Shown: positions 18,870-29,321 of the stretch, one piece after another
Layout of the letters: the number at the start of each line of letters is the position of its first letter
How positions within the stretch are numbered: position 1 is the stretch's first letter
Source of the DNA: Candidatus Woesebacteria bacterium
GTDB lineage: Bacteria > Patescibacteriota > Microgenomatia > UBA8517
NCBI GenBank assembly: GCA_020061305.1
Contig: JAGUYM010000015.1
Coordinates: 1 to 41,958, forward strand
DNA: 41,958 nucleotides
Reading direction: 5' to 3'
The notes under the pieces: generated by a model
Databases searched by the model: none
Told to the model about the DNA's origin: nothing
Seen by the model: the letters and a program-made list of their open reading frames with translations, nothing else
Program-made: the position numbers and the translations under genes

Positions 18870-19315
18870 AACACAAATTTCATTGGGTGCATTTATTGGG
18901 AGTAGTAATACTTGTTGGATATTTTGTGCTTTCTAAATTAAATACGGTTAACGCAGTTACAAGGCAAGATATCTTTTTATCATTTATCCAACTATATATC
19001 TTTGGTGCAATTTTTGCCTGCATTTTTTTATATCTTTTTTCCCACGAAAAATTTTTCCCTGTTGCCAAAGATATTGAAAAAGTTGAAGAAAAAAAAGAAA
19101 AGAAATATCTAAAAAGATATCTTCATCATGGTAAAATACTTGCAACTTTTATAATAGGAACATTGGGTGGTCCAGTTTTTTCATCTTTAACTGCAAGGTT
19201 ACTTTTAAGTAAAATGGGAATGGGGAAATATTTTATAGTGATCCTTGCCAATATCCCATCAACTCTTTTTACGGTAGGAATCACAAATGGATTTATAAAA
19301 ATTTTTGGTTTCTGA
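18857..19315 (+). CDS. Hypothetical multi-TM protein
   Basis: ORF with several hydrophobic stretches; start 18845 or 18857. Confidence 0.55.
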   Translation: MPEVKHKFHWVHLLGVVILVGYFVLSKLNTVNAVTRQDIFLSFIQLYIFGAIFACIFLYLFSHEKFFPVAKDIEKVEEKKEKKYLKRYLHHGKILATFIIGTLGGPVFSSLTARLLLSKMGMGKYFIVILANIPSTLFTVGITNGFIKIFGF

Positions 19316-20419
19316 AACCACTTTTTGGATTTTGAATTTTTGACTTTTATCTCTTGAGTTTTTAGATAAACGAATATAATCATCTTTTTTAATAAATTCG
19401 ACAATTAATTTTGCAAATTCTCTGGGTGAAACTCTTTTTGAAACAACCATGCCATTTGATTTGTCAACTAATTCTGAAATTGTTTCGTTTTTGATGCCGA
19501 TGATTGGCTTACCTGATGCTAGAGCTTGAATAACTGTGAGGCTTTGAGCCTCTTTTATTGAAGCTGAAATTAAATAGTCGCTTTTTCTAAACAATAAAGG
19601 GACAGTTTCTCTTTTTACAAATCCGTTTAAAAAAACATGATTAATATTATTAGATTTAATAAATTTTTTAAGTTTCAAAAAATATGCCGAGTTTGTAACA
19701 CTTTTTCCGTAACAGTATAGTCTAAATTTTTGGGGCAAATATTTAAATATTTTAACTAAAAAACCTTGATTTTTTCTTGGGCCATACGAACCCAAAAATA
19801 AAAAATTAACATATTTGGAATTAGGTTTCTTGGTCTGGATTTTTAAATATTCATCTAAATTTAATCCATTATTAATAATTTTTACTTTCATTTTTTTATC
19901 AATACTACGAATTGAATTGTAGATTTTTTTATTTAGTGCAATTACAGCATCTGTTTCATTTAGAAAATTTTTTAGACTTACATTTTTATATAAATTTTGA
20001 ACCAAATTAAAAAAAATATTCCCTTTTGATTCTGGAATTAGATGTTTGACTGCTTCTGTTGGAATATGATGAAATGTTGTAACAATGGGTATATTTTTAA
20101 GTTTGGCCCAATTTTTGATAAGCGAAGAGACAAAGATTGAATTATGTAAATGAACAATTTGTGGGTTAAAATTTTCTAATACTTTAAAACTATTATAAAT
20201 TGCTTGTGGTGTAAATAGTGGTAAATCAACACCCTTTATATTAATTGATGGGAACTTTACTATTTTGAGATTATTTTGTTTTTTTATACTAAATTTTCCA
20301 CCTAGACAGAAATATAAAACTTGATCATTTTTAGCTAATTCCTGAGCCAAAAGATCAGCAACCTGTGAGGCTCCAGTTTCAGAGTTCATTTTGTAATTTG
20401 AGGTCATTAAAATTTTCAT
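19259..20419 (-). CDS. Glycosyltransferase (GT4)
   Basis: MKILMTSNYKMNSETGASQVADLLAQEL...FLFLGSYGPRKNQGFLVKIFKYL...ASIKEAQSLTVIQALASGKPIIG. Confidence 0.87.
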   Translation of the reverse strand: MKILMTSNYKMNSETGASQVADLLAQELAKNDQVLYFCLGGKFSIKKQNNLKIVKFPSINIKGVDLPLFTPQAIYNSFKVLENFNPQIVHLHNSIFVSSLIKNWAKLKNIPIVTTFHHIPTEAVKHLIPESKGNIFFNLVQNLYKNVSLKNFLNETDAVIALNKKIYNSIRSIDKKMKVKIINNGLNLDEYLKIQTKKPNSKYVNFLFLGSYGPRKNQGFLVKIFKYLPQKFRLYCYGKSVTNSAYFLKLKKFIKSNNINHVFLNGFVKRETVPLLFRKSDYLISASIKEAQSLTVIQALASGKPIIGIKNETISELVDKSNGMVVSKRVSPREFAKLIVEFIKKDDYIRLSKNSRDKSQKFKIQKVVSETKNFYKSICDSYRKKS

Positions 20420-20443
20420 TTCTGGTATTATACTTTAAAAAGC

Positions 20444-21523
20444 ATGTTAAAAAGTGTTTCTTTTACAAACTTCAGGAATTTTGAGAAAAAGACAGTTGAA
20501 TTTGGAGAAGGGGTTAATGTAATCAATGCCCCAAATGCAACTGGAAAAACAAATATTTTGGAAGGCATTTATTTTGCCTCAACAGGTAAAAGTTTCAAGG
20601 CCAAAAGAGAGGAAGAGGTGATTAGAAATGAGGCGGAGATTGCCAATGTATTGGCAGATTTAAGATTTATGAATGAAGATGTAAGATTGGCGGCAACCTT
20701 GACAAGGGGGGCTGTTAATATAGGGAAAGAGACTTTAGAAAAAATTCCAAAGAAAAAACTTTTAGTAAATGGAATCCCAAGGAGGCTTATAGATTTTGCA
20801 GGAAACTTAAAAACCACACTTTTTTTACCTGAAGATATTGATTTGGTTACTGGTTCACCATCAAAAAGAAGAAACTATCTCGACCAAGTGATTTCGCAAG
20901 TTGATAGAAATTACAGAAGGTCAGTTTTAATTTATGAAAGAGGCGTAAGGCAGAGAAATAAAATTTTATTAAAAATAAGGGAAGAGGGAATATCAAGAAA
21001 CCACTTGTTATTTTGGAATCAGATTTTAATAAAAAATGGAAATTATATCACCGAATCGCGCCAAAAATTTATAGAATTTACAAATTCTATTGACCATGGA
21101 CTTGGGACTTTGGACTATCGACTGGAGTACGATTCAAGCTTGATTTCTGAAAATAGGCTAGAACAATACAAAGTTGAGGAGGTGGCCGCAGGAACAACGC
21201 TTGTGGGACCCCATAGAGATGACTTCGCCTTTAGTCACGAGTCACAAGTCATAAGTCAATCACTTGCATCTTATGGGTCAAGGGGAGAGCAACGAATGGG
21301 GGTATTGTGGCTCAAGATGGCTGAAATAAAATTTATTGAAGAAAAAACAGGAGTAAAACCAACGCTTTTGTTGGATGATATATTTTCAGAACTGGATCAT
21401 GAGCATAGAAAAATTGTAGTTGACATGATACAAGGGTATCAGTCTATAATTACATCAGCAGATGAACATAACATAGCTGGAATTATGAATGGTGAATTAA
21501 GAATTAAGAATATCAATTTATGA
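20444..21523 (+). CDS. recF: DNA replication and repair protein RecF
   Basis: MLKSVSFTNFRNFEKKTVEFGEGVNVINAPNATGKTNILEGIYFASTGKSF...LLDDIFSELDHEHR. Confidence 0.93.
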   Translation: MLKSVSFTNFRNFEKKTVEFGEGVNVINAPNATGKTNILEGIYFASTGKSFKAKREEEVIRNEAEIANVLADLRFMNEDVRLAATLTRGAVNIGKETLEKIPKKKLLVNGIPRRLIDFAGNLKTTLFLPEDIDLVTGSPSKRRNYLDQVISQVDRNYRRSVLIYERGVRQRNKILLKIREEGISRNHLLFWNQILIKNGNYITESRQKFIEFTNSIDHGLGTLDYRLEYDSSLISENRLEQYKVEEVAAGTTLVGPHRDDFAFSHESQVISQSLASYGSRGEQRMGVLWLKMAEIKFIEEKTGVKPTLLLDDIFSELDHEHRKIVVDMIQGYQSIITSADEHNIAGIMNGELRIKNINL

Positions 21524-21753
21524 CAATTGAATCAAACAAAATTCCCATTAAGGTTTTTCAGATTCGTAAACCAAAGGATGGTAAAGATTATACATGGAGA
21601 AGAGTGAGAAGGGGCGAGTGGGAAAGAGTTTCGGGTGGTATGCCAGAAGGTATTTTTCCGTCAGAAGCAACAGTTGAAGTTCGAAATCATGAGGAAGCTT
21701 TGATTTATTCAGGTTCGCAGGCCGCACATACAGCCAAAAAATACGACGATTAA
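21520..21753 (+). CDS. Hypothetical protein
   Basis: 77-aa ORF overlapping the recF stop. Confidence 0.55.
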   Translation: MTIESNKIPIKVFQIRKPKDGKDYTWRRVRRGEWERVSGGMPEGIFPSEATVEVRNHEEALIYSGSQAAHTAKKYDD

Positions 21754-21794
21754 ATCCCCTTCATTTTCCGTAAAAAGTGCGGTATATTTAAATT

Positions 21795-22859
21795 ATGTAT
21801 TCTCCTAAGTTTGTTATTACAAATAGGACGCTTAAATCAATTGGTGTAGTCGAAGCGGCCAAAGAGGTAATTGAAAACGCTCCGCTTGTGCCAACTTTCG
21901 AAAGACAGTTTCAAACCGATGCCGCTTTAAGAACAATTCATCATGGAACCCACATTGAGGGAAATGAGATGAATCTTGCCCAAACTAAAAAAATTCTTGA
22001 AGGTCAGGATGTCTATGGTAAAGAAAGGGATGTTCAGGAGATTATAAATTACAGGAATGTGATGACTTTGCTTGATGAATTGGTCTACAAAAGAGGGGAT
22101 TATGATACCTCGGTACTTTTGGATATCCACAGAGCTACAGTTGATAAAATTGTAACTGCAGATAAAGTGGGGACAATTAGAAAAACGCAGGTTGTTATAA
22201 AAGAAGAAGGCACAGGAAAAGTTGTCCTTAAACCGCCACCTTTTGTTGAAGTGCCCTATCTTTTGGATGATTTTTTTGCATGGTTAAATAGTGAACCTTC
22301 AAAAGAAGTTCACCCAGTTTTAAGAGCTGGAGTTGCTCACTATGTTTTGGTTGCAATACACCCATTTGTTGAGGGAAACGGCAGATCAACAAGAGCTTTT
22401 ACCCAATTGATTTTAATGAAAGAGGGGTACGATATCAAAAGGTTTTTTTCATTGGAAGAACATTTTGATAAAGACCTGGCAAGCTATTATGAGGCACTTT
22501 TTAAGGTTGATGCTGATGCACCATCAATTGCCCAAAGAGATTTAACACCTTGGATAGAGTATTTTTCTGAGGTGGTTGCGGTGGAGCTTTCTAAAATTAA
22601 AGAAAAAGTTAGAAAGATATCACTTGATACCAGGATGAAAAGCAAGTTTGGGGAACAGGTAACACTAACCGAAAGGCAAATGAGGCTTATGGAATACATT
22701 GCAGATCAAAGCGGTGCTTCAATGCAGGAACTTAAAAAATTAATTCCAATGGTTTCAGAGGACACAATACTCCGTGACTTACAAAACTTGCAGAAAAAGG
22801 GGATAATTAAAAAGGAGGGTAGCACAAAGGCTAGTAGATATGTAATATCAAACAGATGA
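21795..22859 (+). CDS. Fic family protein (putative AMPylase) with C-terminal winged helix
   Basis: HPFVEGNGRSTRAF active-site motif; N-terminal 'THIEGNEM'; C-terminal HTH-like region. Confidence 0.92.
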   Translation: MYSPKFVITNRTLKSIGVVEAAKEVIENAPLVPTFERQFQTDAALRTIHHGTHIEGNEMNLAQTKKILEGQDVYGKERDVQEIINYRNVMTLLDELVYKRGDYDTSVLLDIHRATVDKIVTADKVGTIRKTQVVIKEEGTGKVVLKPPPFVEVPYLLDDFFAWLNSEPSKEVHPVLRAGVAHYVLVAIHPFVEGNGRSTRAFTQLILMKEGYDIKRFFSLEEHFDKDLASYYEALFKVDADAPSIAQRDLTPWIEYFSEVVAVELSKIKEKVRKISLDTRMKSKFGEQVTLTERQMRLMEYIADQSGASMQELKKLIPMVSEDTILRDLQNLQKKGIIKKEGSTKASRYVISNR

Positions 22860-23062
22860 CACCTAATGATCCACAATTTTTGTATATGATACTAATTCTA
22901 CCTAGTTTATTTGGACTAACTTTAATGGGAGAAGGGATATATAAGTGTGCCCATGAGGAATGGAGCGGATTAATAAGTGTATTTTTTGGGCTCTTGTTTA
23001 TTACCACAGTAATTTTTGCCTATTTCTTCTTTTCTTCATATATGAGTGGTCGTGGTATATAA
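22856..23062 (+). CDS. Hypothetical small membrane protein
   Basis: 68-aa ORF with two TM segments. Confidence 0.5.
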   Translation: MTPNDPQFLYMILILPSLFGLTLMGEGIYKCAHEEWSGLISVFFGLLFITTVIFAYFFFSSYMSGRGI

Positions 23063-23069
23063 TCAAGTT

Positions 23070-24725
23070 ATGCTTTTTAGTGAATTTAGTGTATATTTGC
23101 AAAGGCTAGAAAAGACTTCATCTAGACTTGAAATAACTGCAATTTTGAAAGAATTGTTTACAAAAACAGACGAAAAAGAAATTAAAGAAGTTGTTTATTT
23201 ATCGCTTGGGATACTTGCTCCAAATTATGAAAGCATCCTTTTAAATCTGGCTGAAAAAATGGTTTTACGCTCAGTATCTCTTGCCTACGAAAAGGATTTG
23301 GTTGAGGTTTCGAAGTTGTATAAAAAATATGGAGATTGTGGTAATACAGCGGAGAGTTTGTCCACAGTTCACAGCTCACAGTTCACTGTCCACGATGTTT
23401 TTGAAGAACTTGTTGAAATAGCTAACGATTCAGGCGAAGGATCACAGGATAGAAAAGTTGAAAAATTTGCAGAACTACTTAAAAGTTTGGATTCACTTTC
23501 TGTCCGCTATGTTGCAAGAATACCAGTTGGAAAACTTAGATTGGGCTTTTCTGAAAAAACTGTTTTAGATGCACTAGGTGCCGGTGAAAATGAATACAAT
23601 ATTTATCCTGATATTGGGCATATTGCGATGCTTGCTAAAACTCAAAAACTCCAAAATGTCAAACCAAAAGTGGGTGTGCCGGTTGTTCCAATGTTGGCCC
23701 AAAGGCTTAATTCTCCATCAGAAATGATTAAAAAAATGGGTGAGGTTTCAGTTGAACCAAAATTTGATGGTTTGCGTATTTTTATACATTTCAGAAGGAA
23801 GGACAATTTCATCCGTATTTTTACTCGTAACATGAATGCAATTGATATAAATACATTTCCTGAACTTTCAGAAGTTGGTAAATATATTAATGCAGATGAG
23901 GTAATTTTAGATACTGAGGCAGTTGGCCTTGATCCAGAAAGACAGATGTTTGTTGATTTTCAAAAAACAGTAAGCAGAAGAAGAAAACATGAGATTGAAA
24001 AGAACTCAGAAGAAATTCCATTACAGTTTCAAGTTTTTGATGTTTTATTTGTTGATGGTAAAAGTTTAATGAATGAAGAATATCTTAAAAGAAGAGAAGA
24101 GTTATTAAAGGTTGTCAAAAATGGTGATCTTTTAAGGATAGATGAAAATGCCATTACAAAAGATCCTGAACTTATTAAAAAACTGCATGAGAAATACTTA
24201 AAAGTGGGACTTGAGGGGGTAGTTGTCAAAAGAGCAAATGGTAAATATGTCTCAGGTAGAACTGGTTGGAATTGGGTCAAAATGAAAGAAGAGGAAGGTC
24301 AACAAGGCAGGCTCTCTGACACTCTGGATTGTATTGTAATGGGTTATTTTGTTGGCAGGGGTAAGAGGTCTCAGTTTGGAATGGGGATGTTGCTTGTGGG
24401 TGTCAAAAATAATGATCAAGTTCTAACATTAACAAAAATTGGAACTGGTTTGACCGAAAAAATGCTTGTTAATTTAAAAAATAGAATAGATAAAATATCA
24501 ACAAAAGAGAAACCTAAAGAATACGAGGCACAGAAAGATCTAATTCCTGATGTCTGGGCTATGCCTAAACTAATTGTAGAGGTAACTGCTGACAGTATTT
24601 CCAAAAGTACGAAACATTCAACAGGCCTATCACTTCGTTTCCCTAGATTTATAAAAATTAGGGAAGATAAGGGAGTAAATGAGGCAACAACATTGAAAGA
24701 ACTCAAAGATATCTCTACAATGTAA
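23070..24725 (+). CDS. ATP-dependent DNA ligase, archaeal/eukaryal-type
   Basis: 'VEPKFDGLRIFIHF' adenylation motif KxDG; 'GLEGVVVKRANGKYVSGRTGWNWVKMK'; N-terminal ligase DNA-binding domain. Confidence 0.92.
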   Translation: MLFSEFSVYLQRLEKTSSRLEITAILKELFTKTDEKEIKEVVYLSLGILAPNYESILLNLAEKMVLRSVSLAYEKDLVEVSKLYKKYGDCGNTAESLSTVHSSQFTVHDVFEELVEIANDSGEGSQDRKVEKFAELLKSLDSLSVRYVARIPVGKLRLGFSEKTVLDALGAGENEYNIYPDIGHIAMLAKTQKLQNVKPKVGVPVVPMLAQRLNSPSEMIKKMGEVSVEPKFDGLRIFIHFRRKDNFIRIFTRNMNAIDINTFPELSEVGKYINADEVILDTEAVGLDPERQMFVDFQKTVSRRRKHEIEKNSEEIPLQFQVFDVLFVDGKSLMNEEYLKRREELLKVVKNGDLLRIDENAITKDPELIKKLHEKYLKVGLEGVVVKRANGKYVSGRTGWNWVKMKEEEGQQGRLSDTLDCIVMGYFVGRGKRSQFGMGMLLVGVKNNDQVLTLTKIGTGLTEKMLVNLKNRIDKISTKEKPKEYEAQKDLIPDVWAMPKLIVEVTADSISKSTKHSTGLSLRFPRFIKIREDKGVNEATTLKELKDISTM

Positions 24726-24728
24726 TTG

Positions 24729-26105
24729 ATGGAGAATCGTGCGATTAATATTTTACCCAAAGCTCCAAAGTTTAGAGCCCTTCTTGGCCCATCTTTTATT
24801 CTTCTTGGTTTAGGTTTAGGAAGTGGCGAGTTTATTCTTTGGCCGTATTTAACTAGTAATTGGGGAATGGGCATAATCTGGGGCGCAATTCTGGGTGTTA
24901 CTTTTCAATTTTTTATAAATATGGAAATTGTGCGATATACTCTAGCAAAGGGAGAAAGTGTTTTTGTGGGTTTTACAAAGCTTTCTAAAATTTTACCATC
25001 TTGGTTTATTGCCTCAACCTTTTTAGCTTGGATTTGGCCGGGTATTATTGCTACTTCTGCTACTTTAATTGCAGAGGTGTTTAATATGGGTAAGTTTTGG
25101 AACGTTATTGCGGTTGTTTTATTGATTTTAATTGGTTTGATATTAACGCTGGGGCCTGTTCTGTATAAGACGGTTGAAAAAATTTCAATTATTTTAATTA
25201 GTCTTAGTGTGCCTGCTATTTTTGCATTAGCTGTTTATTTATCTTCAAAACAAAATTTAGTAGATTTGTTTTGGGGCTCCATAAATTTTGGTTTTATTCC
25301 TGAAGGTTTGCCATTAGCTTCATTTTTGGCCGCATTTGCTTTTGCCGGCGCAGGTGGAAATCTTAATTTAGCTCAGAGTTTTTATGTTAAAGAAAAAGGA
25401 TATGGGATGGGTAAATATGGGGATAAGATAACAAGCATTCTAACTAATAAAACCAATGAATTTAAACTTGAAGGGATAAGTTTTAAAATGAATAGTCAAA
25501 ATTTAGAAAGGTTTAAAAATTGGTGGAAAGTTGTTAATTTAGAACACTTAATTATATTTTGGTTTGGCGGAATTGTCTCAATTTTGATGTTGTCGCTTCT
25601 TGCTTACTCTACTGTTTATGGAAAAGAGGGACTAATGAATAGTGTCGCCTTTATAATTACCGAGTCTGGTGTGATTTCAGGTTATTTGGGACCATTTTTT
25701 GGTAATTTATTTTTAATTATTGGAGGATTTATGTTGTTTAATACTCAATTGACCGTTTTTGATGCTACAAGTAGGATAATGGCCGAAAATTTATTAATAA
25801 TTAAAATTAATAACTGGAAAAGCTCGGGATTGCCTAAGATTTATTATTCATTTTTATGGCTTCAAATATTTGTAGGGATAATTATATTTTTATTTGATTT
25901 TGGTCAACCCCTGTTTTTGCTTACAGTTTCCGCAGTTTTAAATGCCGTTGCCATGTTTATTCATATTGGTTTAACTTTGTTTTTGAATATAAAAATGCTT
26001 GAAAAAGAAATAAGACCAAGTTTATTTAGAATTTTTATGATAGCTTCTGCCTTTTGCTTTTTTGGCTACTTTTCATATAAAACTATTGTTCCACTATTTT
26101 TTTAA
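24729..26105 (+). CDS. Nramp family divalent metal transporter
   Basis: 'LLGPSFILLGLGLGSGEFILWPYLTSNWG'; 'GLPLASFLAAFAFAGAGGNLNLAQSFYVKEKGYGMG'; 11-12 TM. Confidence 0.8.
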   Translation: MENRAINILPKAPKFRALLGPSFILLGLGLGSGEFILWPYLTSNWGMGIIWGAILGVTFQFFINMEIVRYTLAKGESVFVGFTKLSKILPSWFIASTFLAWIWPGIIATSATLIAEVFNMGKFWNVIAVVLLILIGLILTLGPVLYKTVEKISIILISLSVPAIFALAVYLSSKQNLVDLFWGSINFGFIPEGLPLASFLAAFAFAGAGGNLNLAQSFYVKEKGYGMGKYGDKITSILTNKTNEFKLEGISFKMNSQNLERFKNWWKVVNLEHLIIFWFGGIVSILMLSLLAYSTVYGKEGLMNSVAFIITESGVISGYLGPFFGNLFLIIGGFMLFNTQLTVFDATSRIMAENLLIIKINNWKSSGLPKIYYSFLWLQIFVGIIIFLFDFGQPLFLLTVSAVLNAVAMFIHIGLTLFLNIKMLEKEIRPSLFRIFMIASAFCFFGYFSYKTIVPLFF

Positions 26106-26108
26106 TTA

Positions 26109-26384
26109 ATGTTTTACACATATGTGATTCGAAGTCTAAAAGATGGAAATTTATATACAGGGTTCGCTAGTGATTTAAGAAAAAGATTATTGAAATATAA
26201 TAATGGTCAAGTAAAATCGACAAAAAACAGAAGGCCGTTTAAATTAATTTATTATGAAGCTTGTGAAAATAAGACAGATGCATTACATAGAGAAATTTAC
26301 TTAAAGACTAGTTGGGGTAAAAAATATATTAAATCTAGATTAAAAAACTATTTTAATGGTATGATATTGAAGAGCCACAGTTAG
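26109..26384 (+). CDS. GIY-YIG domain endonuclease-like protein
   Basis: MFYTYVIRSLKDGNLYTGFASDLRKRLLKYNNGQ...RRPFKLIYYEA. Confidence 0.9.
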   Translation: MFYTYVIRSLKDGNLYTGFASDLRKRLLKYNNGQVKSTKNRRPFKLIYYEACENKTDALHREIYLKTSWGKKYIKSRLKNYFNGMILKSHS

Positions 26385-26439
26385 ACATATTATAACAGTG
26401 GTAGATAGTTGGATATTTTGATTAGGGGAGGTGATTAGA

Positions 26440-26772
26440 ATGGCAGAAACAAAAAGTACTACAGGGCTTAAAAAAGAAACAGCAGGAGCCATAGCCTATG
26501 TATTAGGACCCATAACAGGAGTTTTAATGCTTGTTTTGGAAAAAGATCCATTTGTTAGATTTCATGCAATGCAATCAATTGTAGTTTTCGTTGGTTTATT
26601 TGCCTTGCAGTGGATGTTAGGACTTACTATTATTCTTGCAATTTTAGTTCCATTGGTTGGAATAGTAAGTTTCATCCTTTGGCTTATGTGTATATACAAA
26701 GCTTGGACGGGTGAAGAGTGGGAAGTTCCGTTTGCAGGAAAGTTTGCAAGACAATTGGTAAAAAAGGCATAA
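26440..26772 (+). CDS. DUF4870-like membrane protein
   Basis: 'ETAGAIAYVLGPITGVLMLVLEKDPFVRFHAMQSIVVF'; upstream SD ggggaggtgat. Confidence 0.75.
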   Translation: MAETKSTTGLKKETAGAIAYVLGPITGVLMLVLEKDPFVRFHAMQSIVVFVGLFALQWMLGLTIILAILVPLVGIVSFILWLMCIYKAWTGEEWEVPFAGKFARQLVKKA

Positions 26773-26808
26773 GTCTTTGACCAACTTCGTGGTAGAATTG
26801 TTCTATCT

Positions 26809-27297
26809 ATGAAGTTGGTTATTGGTTTAGGAAACCCGGGAAAGAAATATAAAAATAACAGACATAATGTTGGCTATATGGTCATAGACCAAGTTAAGAG
26901 AGAAGAATTAAGAACTAAGAATTTTAAAGCGTTAAAATCTGATAAGTTCATGAACAATTCTGGTAGTTTTGTTAAAAAATTGACTACCGACTACGGACTA
27001 CCGACTAATGACCTGTATGTTGTCCATGATGACCTAGATATCAAACTTGGTTCATATAAAATCCAATTCGGAAAAGGACCAAAAGACCACAATGGTCTAA
27101 AGTCTATTGGCTTGGAACTTGGGACTAGTGACTATTGGCATGTTAGGGTGGGGATAGAGAATAGGAATCAGGAAAGAGGAATCAGAAAAGAGGGATATGA
27201 GTATGTTTTGGAAGATTTTACGGCAGAAGAAGTAGGAAAAGTAGAACAGGTAGTTAAAGAAGTAGTAAAGGATTTATGCAAAAGATTGGAAGCCTAA
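26809..27297 (+). CDS. pth: Peptidyl-tRNA hydrolase
   Basis: MKLVIGLGNPGKKYKNNRHNVGYMV...KFMNNSG...VVHDDLDIKLG. Confidence 0.95.
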   Translation: MKLVIGLGNPGKKYKNNRHNVGYMVIDQVKREELRTKNFKALKSDKFMNNSGSFVKKLTTDYGLPTNDLYVVHDDLDIKLGSYKIQFGKGPKDHNGLKSIGLELGTSDYWHVRVGIENRNQERGIRKEGYEYVLEDFTAEEVGKVEQVVKEVVKDLCKRLEA

Positions 27298-27545
27298 TAA
27301 ACAAATACAAAGTCGATGACAGCGACAAATATCTTTCGCGAGAATTTCAAAAATACGCATACGATTTAGCTGTAGAATTAGATGATTTGGCACACAAATC
27401 ATTGTATATGCGTTTGGCTAAAAATACCCCCAGGAACTTGTTGGAGGTGGCAAGAAGTTTTGTAAAAGACGCCACAAATGCCAAATCTAAAGCAAAATTA
27501 TATATGTGGAAATTGAAACAGTTAAAATTGGTGGCTAAAATGTAA
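27276..27545 (+). CDS. Hypothetical protein
   Basis: 89-aa ORF overlapping the pth end. Confidence 0.5.
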   Translation: MQKIGSLINKYKVDDSDKYLSREFQKYAYDLAVELDDLAHKSLYMRLAKNTPRNLLEVARSFVKDATNAKSKAKLYMWKLKQLKLVAKM

Positions 27546-27547
27546 AG

Positions 27548-28519
27548 ATGCAGTTAATTCAAGGCAACTACATAGACTTAATTATTATTTTAACCTTTAT
27601 CTATTTTATTTTTGGTGCATTTAAATATAACATTTGGCACATACTTTCAGATTTTATTTCCTTTTTTGGTTCATTAATACTATCTTTTAGGTTTTATAAA
27701 CCGGTTTCCGAATTTTTAAAACTTAACTTTTCACTGACATCTTCAATATCAAATGCTTTAGGCTTCTTGTTTTCAGCAATTATTATTGAATCAATTTTAT
27801 CTTATTTAACTGCACACTTAGTTGATAAAATTCCTGAAAAAGTTAAAAATCATAAAATTTCAAAATTTTTTTCAATCATTCCTTCAGTAGGTGAAGCCCT
27901 AATTTTAATTGGATTTGTGCTTGTTTTGACGATATCAATGCCGATTAAACCTCAAATTAAAGATGATATAGTTAATTCAAAAATTGGTGGCCATATTTTA
28001 GAAAAAACTTCTGTACTTGAATCGTCTGTGGATGAAATTTTTGGCGGTGTTATTAAAGATACCCTTACATATTTCACAGTTAGACCCAATTCCAAAGAAT
28101 CCGTGTCGCTTGAGGTTTTCAAAACTGAACTTTATGTTGATGAAAAAGCGGAAAGTGAAATGTTTTGGAAAGTAAATGAGGAAAGAAGAAAACTTGGAAT
28201 ATCAGAATTAAAATGGAGACCAGAGCTTGTGCCGGTTGCCAGAAGTCATGCCAAAGACATGTGGGAAAGAAAATATTTTAGCCACTATTCACCTGAAGGC
28301 AAAGATGTGGGGGACCGGCTAATTTCATCAAATGTGACCTTTACATTTGCAGGGGAAAATCTGGCTCTTGCTCCAACCGTTGTTACAGCCCATACAGGAC
28401 TTATGAATAGTCAAGGACACAGGGAAAATATGCTTCATCCTGACTTTAAGCAAATTGGAATTGGAGTAATAGATAATGGCTACTATGGCAAAATGTTTGT
28501 ACAAGTTTTTACAGATTGA
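27548..28519 (+). CDS. CvpA-like membrane domain fused to CAP/SCP domain
   Basis: N-terminal 4-TM CvpA-like region; C-terminal 'FWKVNEERRKLGISELKWRPELVPVARSHAKDMWERKYFSHYSPEGKDVGDRL...AGENLALAPTV...GHRENMLHPDFKQIGIGV'. Confidence 0.85.
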   Translation: MQLIQGNYIDLIIILTFIYFIFGAFKYNIWHILSDFISFFGSLILSFRFYKPVSEFLKLNFSLTSSISNALGFLFSAIIIESILSYLTAHLVDKIPEKVKNHKISKFFSIIPSVGEALILIGFVLVLTISMPIKPQIKDDIVNSKIGGHILEKTSVLESSVDEIFGGVIKDTLTYFTVRPNSKESVSLEVFKTELYVDEKAESEMFWKVNEERRKLGISELKWRPELVPVARSHAKDMWERKYFSHYSPEGKDVGDRLISSNVTFTFAGENLALAPTVVTAHTGLMNSQGHRENMLHPDFKQIGIGVIDNGYYGKMFVQVFTD

Positions 28520-28818
28520 TGTTTGAGGAAGTATACAAAATAGTTAAAAAAATTCCGAAGGGCAAGGTTTTGACCTATGGACAAATTGCAAAAATGTTGG
28601 GGATCAAAGATGCAAGAAAAGTTGGTTTTGCGCTTCATGCCAATAAATCTTCAGACATTCCATGTCATAGAGTAGTAAATAAGGATGGTGGTTTGGCCAA
28701 ATCCTTTGCATTTGGTGGAATTGAGGAACAACAAATAAGGCTTGAGGCGGAAGGGGTTATCTTTCAGCAGAATGGCCTGGTAGATTTAGAAAAATACCTT
28801 TATACTGAGAGTAGATGA
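28519..28818 (+). CDS. MGMT family (alkyltransferase-like) DNA-binding protein
   Basis: MFEEVYKIVKKIPKGKVLTYGQIAKMLG...IPCHRVVNKDGGL. Confidence 0.9.
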   Translation: MFEEVYKIVKKIPKGKVLTYGQIAKMLGIKDARKVGFALHANKSSDIPCHRVVNKDGGLAKSFAFGGIEEQQIRLEAEGVIFQQNGLVDLEKYLYTESR

Positions 28819-29321
28819 AAAAAGAGGTAATCAATCATTTCTTATATTTATTGGGTTATTTAATTTTGATAGTTATTTTAAATTCATTATATTCATTAAA
28901 ATATTATCCTTTAATACTTGGTGCATTAGTTGGGATATTTTTACCATACATAGACCATCTTCTCCATGTTTATTTTATTTCTCCTCAGGAATTAAACTCA
29001 CAGCGTATAAAATATATGATCTTACAAAAACAAATCAAAGGGGCTTTACAGCTTCTATATGAGACTGCGGGGGAGAGAACTAATTTGGCATTTCACACAC
29101 TCAATTTTCAGTTGATATTTATTGTTTTAACTTTTTGGATAATTTCTTCATCCGGTAGCTATTTTGGTAAGGGATTGGTTTTGGCATTTTTTTTAAGTCT
29201 ATTTTTACAAAATTTAAGGAAGTATTTAAACAAAGAAATTCTTTTTGTTGATATAGATAAAACAAGAATTTACTTTATTGCAAATATTTTATTTTTAATA
29301 ATTTTTGCAATCCTGGTTTAG
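28815..29321 (+). CDS. Hypothetical multi-TM protein
   Basis: 168-aa hydrophobic ORF. Confidence 0.55.
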   Translation: MKKEVINHFLYLLGYLILIVILNSLYSLKYYPLILGALVGIFLPYIDHLLHVYFISPQELNSQRIKYMILQKQIKGALQLLYETAGERTNLAFHTLNFQLIFIVLTFWIISSSGSYFGKGLVLAFFLSLFLQNLRKYLNKEILFVDIDKTRIYFIANILFLIIFAILV

